Shown: piece after piece, positions 43,501 through 56,240 of the stretch
How the letters are laid out: each line of letters begins with the position of its first letter
Numbering within the stretch: the first letter of the stretch is position 1
Assembly (NCBI GenBank): GCA_026874595.1
Contig: CM049312.1
Span: 48,857,429 to 48,921,428 of the forward strand
DNA: 64,000 nt
Source of the DNA: Sipunculus nudus
Taxonomy: Eukaryota; Annelida; Sipuncula; Golfingiida; Sipunculidae
Direction of reading: 5' to 3'
Program-made: the position numbers and the translations under genes
Notes under the pieces: model-generated
The model's database searches: none
The model's input: the letters and a program-made list of their open reading frames with translations, nothing else
What the model was told of the DNA's origin: nothing

Positions 43501-46500
43501 ACCCAATATATGCTATCTCAGGCCTATATCGGTGACCTGCAAAGAAAATCCACCTTACATACTTAATTATATATTCTGTTCCTTTTCTTCAATAACAGAA
43601 GATTTCATCCTTTTGGTTTGGACCAAATTTAATGTTGAATTTCATGCTTGTTAGTGTATTTGTTACTGCCTTGTTTTTCTGTTTTCATTTAGGTCTCTTT
43701 TTCTTGACAAAGGCCGATTCCCATCTGTCTGTTAGTTTGTTACACAGGTTAACCTGTGCTTTATCGTTAGGGACTTTTTGTTCGGTTGGCGAGGGCGGTG
43801 CCCAGCGTGTCTTGTTCAGTCATAAATTTTCACCCTTTTATTTTTTTCTCTCTCTTTTATATTCAGTATGGGTGCATGGGATCCGGGTCATATTACATTT
43901 TTGTATTTACCTACCTAGCATGACTTGTTGCTGTTATTGTTTATGTTCATCTGCAATAATTTTCAGTAGGCCTATGTTGTTCTTTACTTAATTGCTACCT
44001 ATAGTATAGTTTATTTTCACATGCAGATTTGCAGAGGTCTACATTTTTACTCTGGTTTATTGTGGTGTGTGTGCAGAAGTTATTCTGCTTGTGTTTTGGG
44101 ACAGCTGTCTTCCCTGCAAGTTAAAGTGTGGTGCTGCTGTCCCTCTGTTCCCCCCCCCCCCCCCGAAAGTTAACGTGGGGTGTTGCTGTATGCAGAATTT
44201 ATTCTGCTTGTGTTTTGGGACAGTGGTTTTCCCCGCAAAATGACACGGGGTGCTTCTGTCCCTCTGTTTTCCCACGCAAGTTAACGTGGGGTGTGCTATA
44301 CTATGAGTGCAAGTACGTGTTATCTTTATCATTGCTGTACATTTTTAATTTTTAACGGTGTCACAGAATCTTCCGAAATGTTTGTCCTGCATTTTTCTCC
44401 CCTTGTGCTCTAATCTTGTTTATGTTACACTATTTCAGGTGCAGTGAATGATCCCATTTCTCAACCTTTACTATGTTCTGTTTACTTCTTCATTCCTATT
44501 AGATTCTATACGTGTATTAATGTTGCCATTGTTCTGCATCTTACTGCGTGTATTATTTATAGTGTTAAGGCTGGTTTTTGTTGTTTTCATGTAACTGAAT
44601 TACATGACTTGTTTTTATTTTTTTTATTACTCCTGTAAGGGATAAATTCCAAAGGTACCTGTCACCTCCTCTTTTCATACATATATTTATATGTATGAGC
44701 TTCATCCAATGCTTAACAAGTGTGTACTCTCTGTCTGCCCTTTTGTATTCCACGGGCTAGAAATTTTTTTGTTCATTGTGTGCCCATTTCTTTTGCTTTA
44801 GTATGAGCTTTTTTTGAGCTTCGTCTGCTTTCTGTGCAATTGTACTTTGTATTGTGTTTTCAACATTTCTTTTTTTCTAGAACATGTTTTCGAGGTGAAG
44901 GCTTCCCTCCATTTCTGTTTGCTGATCAGCCATTTGGGATTTCAAGTTTCCTGTTTAATTTCATATTTTGGTATTTCTCTTTTATTTCAGATTATCCATT
45001 AGTGGGTCACTTGTGTAGCCATTTTGTGTGTACATATATTTCAGGACAGTGTTTGTAAGATCTGTGCATTTACCTTTTTGCATTTATACATGCATTTTGA
45101 TTGCATTACCCCAGTTGATCCTCTTAGCTGTACTATTCCTGTGATGGTGGTTTTTACATATTTGCATTTTTATTTTAACATAAACCTAACTTTTGTCTGT
45201 TATCATAAGTTAAACTCATTGTTTTGTTTTACTTCTTGTAACAATACAAACATTGTGACTCCAGATAAGTTTGTGTAAGCTTGCTTGTATCTTCATCACG
45301 TACTTGCAACAGTTACTTGGTTTTTCTTTTCCTGTCTTTCAGGTGCCCAAGAAGCCTACAGAACAGATATATAGTGACCAGAAGTGCTACACCATCTTCG
45401 TCATTGTTTTCTCATTTGTCTTAAATATATGCTGAATAACACTGTGGATCTATTTCCTCCATTTATGTTTGCTTTGTTCACTTATCCTCCCTTTTGTGTT
45501 AATGGAATTTTCATGCATTAATTACCTTTCATCAAGTACTTGTTGTTCAGTTATGTAAAAGGTATATTACAGTTTTGGGATCTTGTTTTCCTTGCATGCT
45601 TCCGTTTCTTTTTACAATGTCCTATCAGTAACAGAGTTATTTTCCCTTGTTGGGTCATGTTTTGTTACCATCCATGTTTCGGGAGATGAACATTTTCCCC
45701 TAACTTTAAGTTGCTCAACTTCCATACTCACCTGTCTGTTCTCAGTGTTCTTGAATGGTTATATACACGAGCCATTATAATTAAGTTGTTATAAAAAAAA
45801 TATACATATATATCCCTGCATACCTGCCTTCAGCATGGTCTAGTCTTGGGATGCTGTTTTTGTTCCTGTTCTGTTCTTCCTGTGTTTCATATAATTCTTT
45901 TACATCTATCAATTTGATATCAAATTTTTAATTTCCCCTTTCTCGGCAGGCTATTCTAATTTTACTTTCATTAATTGGCTTTTATTTGTATTTAGTTATG
46001 CGGTATATAACTTTGCAACAACTTTTACATCTTTGCTTGTTCCAGCTCTTGTTTCCATCCAATCTCACACCATATTTTAATCTAGATTGTTATTTTATTT
46101 TATTTCTTTTTAGCCTTTATCCTTTTTTACAAGGTTACTCTATCCATATCATTGTGCTCTAAATGACTATTTGAATTTTACGTACAAGCACTCATATAAA
46201 TGTTCTACACAGACGATTTGTATAGGATGCCATTCTGCCTAAGCTGTTTTGTTTCATAGCCTTTGGAAGGTGGGGACTGGATATCCATGTTCCAGTTATG
46301 CCATACATAGAATAATGGACCATCTCATGCACCACAACAGCCAGATGGTCTGCCTGCTGGCTGTTTTGTTATTTTAACCTCTCCTTTTCAATTGGAGTAT
46401 TTGCCCTAACTTCACAGGAATAAATAAATAGTTATCCTTTCATTGGAACAGTAGGGAACAATGTGCTGTAATAGAAACAGTTTTATTGTAACAATCTCAT

Positions 46501-47900
46501 GAATTTTTTATTTTAATATACATATATATAAACACTTCATTTATGGGTCATTCTTTTCAAATTCCAAGACCATCTGTCATATTTCACATGTATCAGTCAA
46601 CATTAGGTTCTCTTTCCCTATGATTTTCTCTCCAAGTGTCTTCAGAGCATTTTATTGTGCGCAACTCAAACACATCCTGTTTGTTGGTGTTGTGTGTGGT
46701 ACAGAAGGACTCGTTTTGAAATCTATCTCCTTTGATACCTAATATCTCATATAACCTTTTTCTTAATTCCAGTACGCTGCTTCAGTTGTATTTTTCCTTA
46801 CTAAATGTATATTGAATTTTCTTTTCAGATGGTCTTTATTGTGGGTAGATATACCTTTCCCTGGCTTCCAGCATGGATCCTATATCCCTGTGTACAGCAC
46901 ACCATGGAACCAGACATTGTGCTGTGATCTACCTAGGCAGAGGTCACAGTTTGCAATACTAAACCAGTTGTCACTTACCTACACCTTTCACAGAACTCAC
47001 CAAGATCTCCAGATATGGATTATATGATGTTTCAGTTTCCATACATCTAGTAATTTTCTGTAATCTTATCATGTTTAAGCCCAGTCAGGGGATAATGATA
47101 GTGCCAAAGAGGCATCGTACATAGGACTCTTTAAGACATTTTACGTACTGAATAGTTTTTGTCAGAGTGCTCTTCTTATATATTTCTGTATAGTTATATA
47201 TTGGATGGTTATGTTGTTCCCTATTTCCCCTTACCTGACATACATTGCAAACAGTATGGTGTGGCCAATCTCATCCTGTATTTGACTGGAGGATTTGATC
47301 CACCCACCATCCTGCTCATAGAAATTCAACCCATACTACTATTCAGTTTGGGATTCATGCATCTTGCATTTGACTGGAGCATGGAATCCTTTGTACTTAA
47401 AACCTGTGCTTTTCTTTGTAGTTTTTGCATATGCCTGTAAATAAATATATATTTATGTAATTTAGATGCAAGTAATAATAATGCATTTGACATCCTGCAT
47501 TTGACTTGAGTTAAAATACTATTGAGCTTTTAAAGGTTATGCCTTCTCTGCAATGAGTTTAATTTTTATCTCAGGTCATGAGCTGCATTCTTCCTGTGAA
47601 TGATGGTCTGTCATTTGTGTTCATGTCATAGTTCTGGGGGGAGCTGAAAATTAATCCAGCGGTGGCATTTTTTGGTTCCCCCAAGCAATATGTGTTGTGT
47701 TTATAATTATAATTGTATCACTTGGTGTTTGAATTTACCTGGCAGAGCCCCTTGAGAAGCTTTAATGCATTATAATTACTAACAAGTACATATTAATGTT
47801 CTCACCCAGGCAATCTTGGACTCTGCTTACATTTCTGCCTGGAATGATTGACATATAATTTGGGCACTGCCAGCTGAATTATTGTCATTTTAATAAATGA
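43501..47900 (+). other. Strongly T-rich low-copy region
   Basis: The + strand is heavily T-biased for over 4 kb (T exceeds A, with many TTTTCTTTTC and TTTCAG tracts). No pearl-type repeats occur. Several acceptor-like sites are seen, e.g. TTTTCCTGTCTTTCAG at 45343 followed by an open frame reading VPKKPTEQIYSDQKCYTIF to a stop, and TTGAATTTTCTTTTCAG at 46828. This could be an intron/exon region of a plus-strand gene beginning in the CpG-rich zone. I can support no exon with homology. Confidence 0.35.
44073..44300. repeat. Two-copy ~119-bp tandem repeat with C run
   Basis: GTTATTCTGCTTGTGTTTTG at about 44079 recurs as TTTATTCTGCTTGTGTTTTG near 44198, followed in both by GGGACAG, a GCAAGTTAA-like/GCAAAATGACA block and TGCTGTCCCTCTGTT/TTCTGTCCCTCTGTT. 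A 16-C run lies at about 44150-44164. Confidence 0.75.
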
Positions 47901-48440
47901 CATAAATGGCAGACCTTGTTTTCTATCTTTGTTTGATTGAATGCATGGGTGTGTGGCTCAATAAATATGCATGAATTTTGCTGAAAATTTAATTTAGATG
48001 AGAAATTCTATTGTTTAATACCAGTATTTATAAAAAATTTCATGAAAATCCATCTGACTTTCGGTAACAGTAAGTCATGGCACCACCAAAGTCTGGTGAC
48101 CTCTGACTTCATTAAAAATGCATTGCCAGAAATCTTATATAGTGAGATACTGTATTATTTTGTATTTCTGTTGGGTTTCATCAAAATATATATTATGTTC
48201 CTGTAAGTTATCACAGTGACACCACAAAGTATCCTTGTCACCTCTGACATTTTTAAATATATGCACAGAATTTGCCTAGGTTAGATATTCTATTGGTATG
48301 TAGTTATGCAATGTTTTGTGAAAATCCCTTCAGGTGTTTGTAAGTTTTCATGGCAACACTTAAGGTATACAGACCAACAGAGAGATGGACAGACTGTGGG
48401 TATACCATAAAACATCCCATCATAGTGGGGCGTATAAAAA
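47901..48440. repeat. Diverged pearl-like core units
   Basis: Two weak units carry CATGGCACCACCAAAGTCTG and GTGACACCACAAAGTATCC followed by GTCACCTCTGAC. They end near TATACCATAAAACATCCC and GTGGGGCGTATAAAAA, which resembles a decayed 3' hairpin. Family not assigned. Confidence 0.4.
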
Positions 48441-48944
48441 GCGCTCCATAGCCTGTTAAGAATACTGTTGAATCTCAACTGCAACACTTATTAAGGCATG
48501 ATACAGGTATGAGAAGTAAGATCTTTATTAATGACACAGTTACTTAAGGCATCAATGACAAACAGGAGAAAGTCATAGTTCACCAACATTACACCAAAGT
48601 TCACCAACATTACACCAAATAACAAGAAGTAAGCATGACAGTCATCAGCCCTGTGCAGCAGACAGCTGAAAATAATCCAATACCATTCTCATTTCTGATC
48701 ACACAGGCAAGTTTAGGGAGAGCATAAAAAAAGTCACAAAATGCAGAAAAGCAGACCCTGTCTAGCATAAAACTTGAAAGAGTAATGAGCATGTTCTTAA
48801 AATCTCACTTCTTCTCTTTTGACTGACAATGTCGCAAGATATGACAAGACTTATGAAATGCTACCAACAGCAGTAAACTAGACCTGTCTAGCATTCTCAT
48901 TTATGGTCTAATGGGTGAGAACTTATAAAATGTCACAACATGCA
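48441..48944. other. Low-copy DNA with short duplications
   Basis: CACCAACATTACACCAAA is duplicated at 48582 and 48602. No other structure seen and no gene recognised. Confidence 0.4.
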
Positions 48945-49959
48945 GAAAACAAGGGACCTGTATGTCACGGCACTCAGCTGAAATTGATTTGGAGAATACT
49001 GGTGTAAAATTCTAGTGGTTATGCTGACTGTGCACTTTAAGTGATTTCATGAAAGACAAAGGAGCCTCTCATGATCACATATATTTTTAAGTTTCAGTAT
49101 TTCAACTTATTGACTGTAATATGGATGTAAATATACCCACTGTGAACTTATGAACATGAAGTATGATAATACTTATTTAATTTATTAACTTATAATGAAG
49201 TAAAAATATAAACAAGGCCTACAGGCCTAATGAGAACCTGTGTAATGGGCCATACACCAGGTATAATGTTTCAATGCTGGACCATAACTTTTCAAGTACG
49301 TGTGACATGTATATGAACAGTGCAAGTACTAAACACTTTGAACAAGAACCAATTACACAAACATCACTGCTGAAATTCTGGCATGGGTGCATGCAACACA
49401 AAAATTATTGTAGGGGATGCCAAAAGTCTTGTATACAACAAACTATCGAAGATGTATCAACATGTATAATTTCAGGCTGATCTGTCACATCACTCCTGAG
49501 GAATAAGCATGAGCATACACTGCAAAAATTATTGTAGGTGGCACCACCTGTCTTGCATATGAAGAAGCAATCTAAGATGTAAACATATGCTCTATTTCAT
49601 GATGATATATCAAACCTCTCCTGAGAAATAAGCAGGGACATACACTGTGCAACTAGGGACCCATGGGTCTTGATGCTGAGCTGAATTTGATTGTAAGGAT
49701 ATTAATGTGCTTTTTCAAAATGTGGTTCTGGTGACCTAACCAATGACTTTGTGACCAAAAATTTGAGAAGTAACTATCCTTGAACGTACAGCATTTAGAT
49801 TATCTTAACAATCTTTGAAAAATTGATGTTGACCGCAGACCAGGAAACCTCAGAATCTACAGATGTATATGAACAATGCATGTACTAAACAATTTGAACA
49901 AGAACCAATAACACAAACATCACTGCTTTAATGCTGGCATTGGTGCACACAACACAAAA
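48945..49959. mobile_element. Cluster of D-type starts and shared 9.0-kb-like repeat
   Basis: D-like starts lie at about 48953 (AAGGGACCTGTATGTCACGG) and 49653 (ACTAGGGACCCATGGGTCTT). Another start-like hairpin, AAGGCCTACAGGCCTAATG, lies at 49214. The block 49255-49400 matches 9440-9590. Short core units with GGTGGCACCACCTGTCTTG occur near 49539. Confidence 0.6.
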
Positions 49960-50910
49960 CCAAGTGACCCATGGGTCATGACACTCAGCCGACTGACATG
50001 TTGACAATATGTCCTTGCATAGGGAACTAATTATGATAATGGAGGTGGCACCATCATTCATGCAAGTAAGCTTAAGTTCATTTAGACGCATAAGCACACC
50101 AAATTTTAGGACAATCCATTCACCCATCCCTGAGGAATCTCACAATTTGTGTGTATTTTGCATTATTTCTGGGTTGCTCAAACATGCTGATGGAAAATAT
50201 GAGTTATAGACACCTATAATTTCAAGTTTGCAAGGACACTTATAATGGACCTCCCTGGATGTCAAATTAGAAGATTCTAGGTCGAATGGTTGTGATTTGT
50301 GCCCTGCTTTTGTTTTAAACTTTTAATTGTTTTGAGGGCACTTTGGAGTGCCATAGTTCAAATGGTACGAGTAAGAGAGACCTCATTTCATGTTTCATCG
50401 AAGACTTTTGATGGACCTTCCAGGATGTCAAGTTGAAAGATTCTAGGTCCAGTCAATATGGTTTGTGCCCTGTTAACAGATGACCACATCTTTAAAGGAC
50501 TAAAAAAGGGGAAACAAATTCTTTTAGAAAAAATTTAAAAATACAGGTAGCACCACCAGTCTGTAGAAAATGATGAAACACTCCTTGGTCAATATCCATG
50601 CAAATAATCATGGTGATCAATGCATTAGTTGTTCAGTTACTTGAGCTTTTGTATGAAATTTTCCATTATTCTGGGGGGTACTTAGGAGCCCCAAAACTGG
50701 AAGAATATGGGTAACAGAGACCTAATGTCAGGTTTCCGAGAAGATTTTTCATGGATCTCTCTGGATGTCAAGTTGAAAGATTCCAGGTCCAGCAGTTACA
50801 ATTTGTTCCCTGTTAGCGGACAGACGGCTGGACGGCAGGTCAACCGGATGGACGACGGACAAAGAGTGATTGCTAAAGCTCAGATGACATACATGCAGTC
50901 AGCTGAGCTA
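49960..50910 (+). mobile_element. Family D element, complete (~950 bp)
   Basis: Start CCAAGTGACCCATGGGTCAT with the palindrome GACCCATGGGTC at 49966-49977. The end has a CAGACGGCTGGACGGCAGG/GGATGGACGACGG tract and the hairpin at 50874-50910 (AGCTCAGATGAC..GTCAGCTGAGCTA). Two to three diverged core units lie between; landmarks are AGAGACCTAATGTCAGG and GTAGCACCACCAGTCTG. This is the smallest uninterrupted D copy in the window. Confidence 0.8.
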
Positions 50911-51300
50911 ATGATTGATTATATAAATCTTATCTGCCCCAAATCAATTTGCATGACATATACTATAACCTTTCCTTTTTATATCATTGTTGATGGTACA
51001 ATGGACATCAGAAGATGGACAATGCCACACCATTGCATAACCTCTCAGGTTAGCTAAAAATAGGTGGTGCTACCAGTTTTCAGGAACTGAAGAAACTTAT
51101 AATGATCAATAATTGTATCACTAGATAACATCACATATCAATACTGACATTGTTGTGATTTGATGGGAGAAAAAAAATACAGGTGGCACCACCAGTCTTG
51201 TGCAACTGAAGGAACTAGTCATGTTCATAAAACATACCAGGAGAAACTTGTGTGATTGCTGTCATTTGACGGTCTCAAAAATAGCTAAAAATAGTAAAAA
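50911..51300 (+). mobile_element. E-type tail and D-type core fragments
   Basis: The E terminus (CATTGCATAACCTCTCAGGT, TAGCTAAAAA) ends near 51060. It is followed by two short units starting AGGTGGTGCTACCAGTTTTC and AGGTGGCACCACCAGTCTTG. Confidence 0.5.
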
Positions 51301-52640
51301 ATGGACCCATAGGTCACGGCGCTCAGCTGTTATATATGATAAAAAATATGGTTTCGGAATGAGGCACATGCTGGTTTTGTGTGGTAATAAATATAAGCTT
51401 TATTATGAGTTGTTAGTGTTTAGCTGATGTACGCTTTTGATAGTATCTTTGGAGACAAGGAAGAGGATTGATTTCATTTATTTTATTTACAAATGGAGTG
51501 CTATTGTCACACAGATTTTGACTTGGCCATATAACTCATAAGCAGCACATATAATAAGAGTTTAACTATTTATTAAAATTTAATAACATATATTGTGCCA
51601 ATATAATTTTTATTTAAAAAAAAATAAGAAAATCATATGATTTTTTAAAATAAAATATAACTGAAATGATTATTAAAATAATATTATAGAATATATTCAT
51701 GAATGCATTCATGATTACATTTTCAAAGTATCTGCACTGGTATTCAAATACTTTCATTTTTAAGTGAATTCACATTCTTTTGTAATAAAATTTTTCATAC
51801 GCAGTACATATTCATATTCTTATTCAAATACATTTGCAAAGCATTCGCACCATGTCTTGTATTTATTCAGTTTTAGCCAAACAATGATGGTGAGAATTCA
51901 GAATATACAAAATTCACAAATTTAAATAATGATCAAAGTACTTTTTTTATGGTTTTTATTTATATTAAAAAGAAAATAAATGTAATACATTCACTTTGGA
52001 CTACTTTCACATCAATCTACACACTAGACACAGTAGGAATCTAGATTAATATTATCAACTGCATCTTTGTCTTTCATTAATTTCCTTCATATGATCCCTA
52101 ATGATTAGTATTGAATAATATGATTTATTTTTTTATCATTAAAATTGAACTGAAAAATACCATAGGTGACTGCATGGTGTTATTTGGAATGACACTGACA
52201 TTCTATCCATCCATACAAGATTCTTGCATCATCAGTAACTGCAAGTTAATTTCCCGTTACTCATCAACTAACAAATTCCTTTTCTATTAATTTTTCTTTA
52301 ATTTGTTATTAAAAACCAATAAAAAATTATTAATTTATTGTTTATTGTTGTTGTTTTTCAAAACAACTACTAGATGAGTTTGGTTGGACACCTGGATCAA
52401 CTGTGGCTGGGCATTAGCTGCCTGGCTGCCCCAGTGTATGCCTCACCTCAAGAGTGCATTATTTGCTGAAAGGTCAACAAGGTCATCATATAGGTGACTG
52501 AAGAGGGGCTGGGTAGAGCCTGGGTCTGACATGGTCTCATAAAAACATAAATGAAAGCTACAATTTTTGGCCAATTTCTTTCAGCTTTCTAAACTACAAA
52601 GATGAAATCCTTATGTGTGCATGATATGAAAATTATATCA
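51301..52640. other. AT-rich DNA after a D-type start
   Basis: It opens with ATGGACCCATAGGTCACGGC (D-like start, also at 62160 with the same following bases CTCAGCTGTTATATATGATA). Then AT-rich sequence related to 7456-7845 in the middle. No gene recognised. Confidence 0.5.
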
Positions 52641-55277
52641 ACAGTGCTCTCAGGAAACAAATGTGCCTTGGTTGGGCAAAATTTAAGGTACTAATTTTAT
52701 ATTTATACTAATAACTTATAAAATTTGAAAAACTAATTTTGGGTATTCAATTGAATCTTGATTAAATAATGTTACATCCCTGACAAAAAAATCTCTAGCT
52801 TCAGCAATCCTTTTATTATGGAATTAAATATATTTCTTGATTTTTTAAAAAGTGCATTATGTTTGGGCCCATAACTTAAAACAATACTGACATCATTTCT
52901 GGGATGTGCATAGCGAATGTATAGAAAAATATGTATATTATATATGATCAAAGTCAGATCAGTGGTTTTGATATTAGGCAGTCTTAAAGTGTACCAATGG
53001 GTTTTTAATGGAACTAGATGTGTCGGAACGACACGAATGCCCCCGCCTTGGGCAAATTAGAAACATTTGTAAAATTTGGAAAATTTTTTAAGTTCAGGAG
53101 GTGTCGTATGGTCAAAAGTAGGTCAACAAGGGCAAAATGCAAAATCGATCTGTAACGGGTCATTATCAAGCAACACACCAAAAATTATGCCATTATATGC
53201 AGGCATTGTGAAAAAAAGTCCATACATGTGCATTTTCCATAAAAATTTCTGTCTTTCATGAAATTTTCTATGTTTAGGATCCGTAAAACAATCAAAAGTA
53301 GGTCAACCAGGATGAAACGCAAACTGTCATTATCTGCCCACACAAAAAAAATCAGGGTGGTATCTGCAGGCATTGAGGAAAAAAAGTCAGTACATATGCA
53401 TTTGTTGTGAAAATTTATATTTTTCATGAAACTTACTATGTTCAGGAGCAGTCAAATGGTCAAAAGTAGGTCAACTGAGACAAAACAAGAACTCGATCTG
53501 TAACTGGTAATTATCTGCCTACACACCAAAAATCAGGCCCATATCTGCAGGCACTGCGAAAAAAAGTCCATACATGTGCACCTTTTTTATGAAATTTTCT
53601 ATGTTAGAGCACCGTCAAACGGTCAAAAATAGGTCAACTGGGACAAAACGTGAACTCCATCTGTAACTGGTCAATATCTGCCGACACACCAAAAATCAGG
53701 CCAATATCTGCAGGCATTGCAAAAAAAGGCCGTACATGTGTATTTGTCATGAAATTTCATATTTTTCATGAAAATTTCTAAGTTTAGGAGCAGTAAAACG
53801 GTTAAAAGTAGTTCAACCAGGACGAAATGCGAACTCGATCTGTAACTGGTCTATATCTGCTCACACACCAAAAATCAGGCCAATATCTGCAGGCATTGCG
53901 AAAAAAAGGCCGTACATGTGTATCTGTCATGAATATTTCTATTTTTCATGAAATTTTCTAAGTTTAGGAGCCGTAAAATGGTCAAAAGTAGGTCAACCAG
54001 GACGAAACGCGAACTCGATCTGTAACTGGTCTATATCTGCTCACACACCAAAAATCAGGCCAATATCTGCAGGCATTGCGAAAAAAAGTCCGTACATGTG
54101 TATCTGTCATGAATATTTCTATTTTTCATGAAATTTTCTAAGTTTAGGAGCCGTAAAACGGTCAAAAGTAGGTCAACCGGGATGAAACTCGAACTTGATC
54201 TGTAACTGGTCTATATCTGCCCACACACCAAAAATCAGGCCAATATCTGAAGGCATTACGAAAAAAAGTCCGTACAACTGTTTCATTTCGGAATGACGGA
54301 ATGACGGAATGACGGACATGGGTAAAACTATATGCCCCGGCCACTTTGTGGCGGGGGCATAAAAATGAAGTTTTTCATTAATATCTCGAAGGAATTAAGT
54401 CCTAGGGACCAAATTCTTGGCATGGTAGGGGATTTTGGAGACATCTAACTGTATGCAAAATTAAAGGAACTTAGAGCTGAAGCTCGGGAGCTGAGCTCTA
54501 GCAAACTGCATAACACTAGCTTGATGTAAACAATATGTCACATGGTGCTTGAAAACTTGAATAAAATCTACAGTTTTTGATCAACTGGTTTCAAATTTTT
54601 GGTGTTAACAGTTGAAATGCTAACAAAAACATGCTTTCAAAATTAAATCCAAAGCAGTTACAGGAAAAAAAACATGGTCAAAGTTAGGCAAAATTTAAGG
54701 TACCAATTTTTTATTTTTGCTAATATTTTAAAAAATTTAAAAGATTTTGATCTAATTTTGGGTATACAATTTAATTTTGATTAATAAAAGTTATATTACT
54801 GGAAAAAAGTGCTTAGCTTTAACAAGTTTTGTGTTAAGTGATCAAATTTCTTTCCTGATTATTTACAAAATGCATTGTTTGGGCCCATAACTTTTTAAAA
54901 TTATATAATACAGACCTAATTTCTGGCATGTACATAGGAACTATATAGAGGATAATTTCTGGTAAATATGAGGAAAAACAGATGAATGGTTTTGATATTA
55001 GGCAGTCCTGAAGTGTGAAAATAGGTTTTTAATAAAAAATTGAGGTTTATCCTTAATTTCTTAAATGAACAAAGTTGCAAAGACCCAGTTTTCAGCTTGG
55101 AAGGAGATCTTGGGGACATCTAACATTACGCCAAATTTTGGATTCCTAGGTCTTACGGTTTCAAAACGTGCCACATCTGCGAACAGACGGACGGACAGAC
55201 GGCCGGACGGACAGACAGATGGAAGACGGACAATGGACCACGACTATAGCTCAGATGACTTATAGTCAGCTGAGCTA
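52641..55277 (+). mobile_element. Family G copies, one split by element C
   Basis: The G core at 52641-53012 stops at GGGTTTTTAATGGA and resumes at 54362 with AAAATGAAGTTTTTCATTAA, in the order seen undisturbed near 11160-11210. A second G copy begins about 54660 (CAGGAAAAAAAACATGGTCA). It ends with GGACGGACAGACGGCCGGAC and the D-type hairpin at 55247-55277. Confidence 0.75.
53013..54361 (+). mobile_element. Family C element, complete, CpG-rich core
   Basis: Start ACTAGATGTGTCGG with the perfect hairpin GTGTCG-GAA-CGACAC (53020-53034) and X motif ATGCCCCCGCC (53037-53047). About seven core units follow at 163-180 bp spacing, marked by GGTCAAAAGTAGGTCAAC (53110, 53290, 53458, 53621, 53800, 53980, 54160). 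A GGAATGAC microsatellite lies at about 54290-54316. The end is the hairpin 54331-54361, TATGCCCCGGCCAC-TTT-GTGGCGGGGGCATA. It is inserted in a G core at an A/A junction with no duplication seen. Confidence 0.9.
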
Positions 55278-56240
55278 AAAATGAACAAGGTAACCTAAAA
55301 ATTTACAGATTTCTTTCACCTTATGGCAAGTGAGCCATTTGTGAAAGTGCATCCACAATCATTTTAAAGATCTGGCTCCTGGGTAGTTCACCTTTGACCT
55401 CTGGGACCCTAAAAATTAAACTTTTTTTTACTTAAGGTATGGGTCATTAATAAATCAAGTTTGAAACCAATCTGTCAAGCAAAAGCAGAATTATCATCCA
55501 TAAAAAAATTTGTGAATGGATTGGCCCTGTGACCTCGACCTTTGACCCCCAAGACAACAAATCAAAAAGAATCTTCTCCTATTGGCAGATGAGTAATATC
55601 TTGAAGATGGAAGGTTTGTGATGAAAAGTTTGGCTTGAAATGCATACACATTCCTTTTAAAGAAATGGGTCTTCTGACTTTGACCTTTGGACACCAAAAT
55701 CAAAAGGGTTCTTACTTTAGTGGTGAGCAACATAAAAGTTAAGTTTGACACCAATATGTCAAACTAAACTGGAGTTATCATCTGAAAACTAATTTATGAA
55801 CAGATGGCCCCTGTGACCTTGACCTTTGACCCCAAAATCATTTGTGCTCTCCCCATACCAGCAAGTCGGCTAAATGTGCAAGATGGAAAGTATGGGATGA
55901 AAAGCTTGGCTTAAAATGCAGCCATAATCTTTTTAAATAAGTGAGTCTTGTGACCCTGACCTTTGACATCATGACCCAAAAATCATACAGGGTATTGCTT
56001 TAGTGGTGAGCCATGTGTAAGTCATGTTTGAAATCCATATGTCAATCCAACCTGGAGTAACCATCAGGAAACAAATTTTTTGGATGGATGGATGGACAGA
56101 CAGACATACAAAAGACAGACATACAGGGTGATTACTACAGGGCATCCACATGTGATCAATTAACACACCAGGTTTTGGGACGCTAGATGCAATCACAGCT
56201 GAGAAACTGACATGCTCACAGGTTTGCTAAAAACAGAAAG
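55278..56240 (+). mobile_element. TGACCT-rich core with F-type tail
   Basis: Four B-like units (e.g. TGACCTTGACCTTTGACC near 55816) precede a GGATGGATGGATGGACAGAC microsatellite and the F tail (GGGTGATTACTACAGGGC, ACACACCAGGTTTTGGGAC). The layout matches 27000-27730. An E-type terminus (GCTCACAGGTTTGCTAAAAA) follows at 56214. Confidence 0.65.

Noticed and set aside
54162-54344. ORF reading RNETVVRTFFRNAFRYWPDFW
   Set aside because: It lies in the C-element core and 3' hairpin on the opposite strand; repeats with the units.
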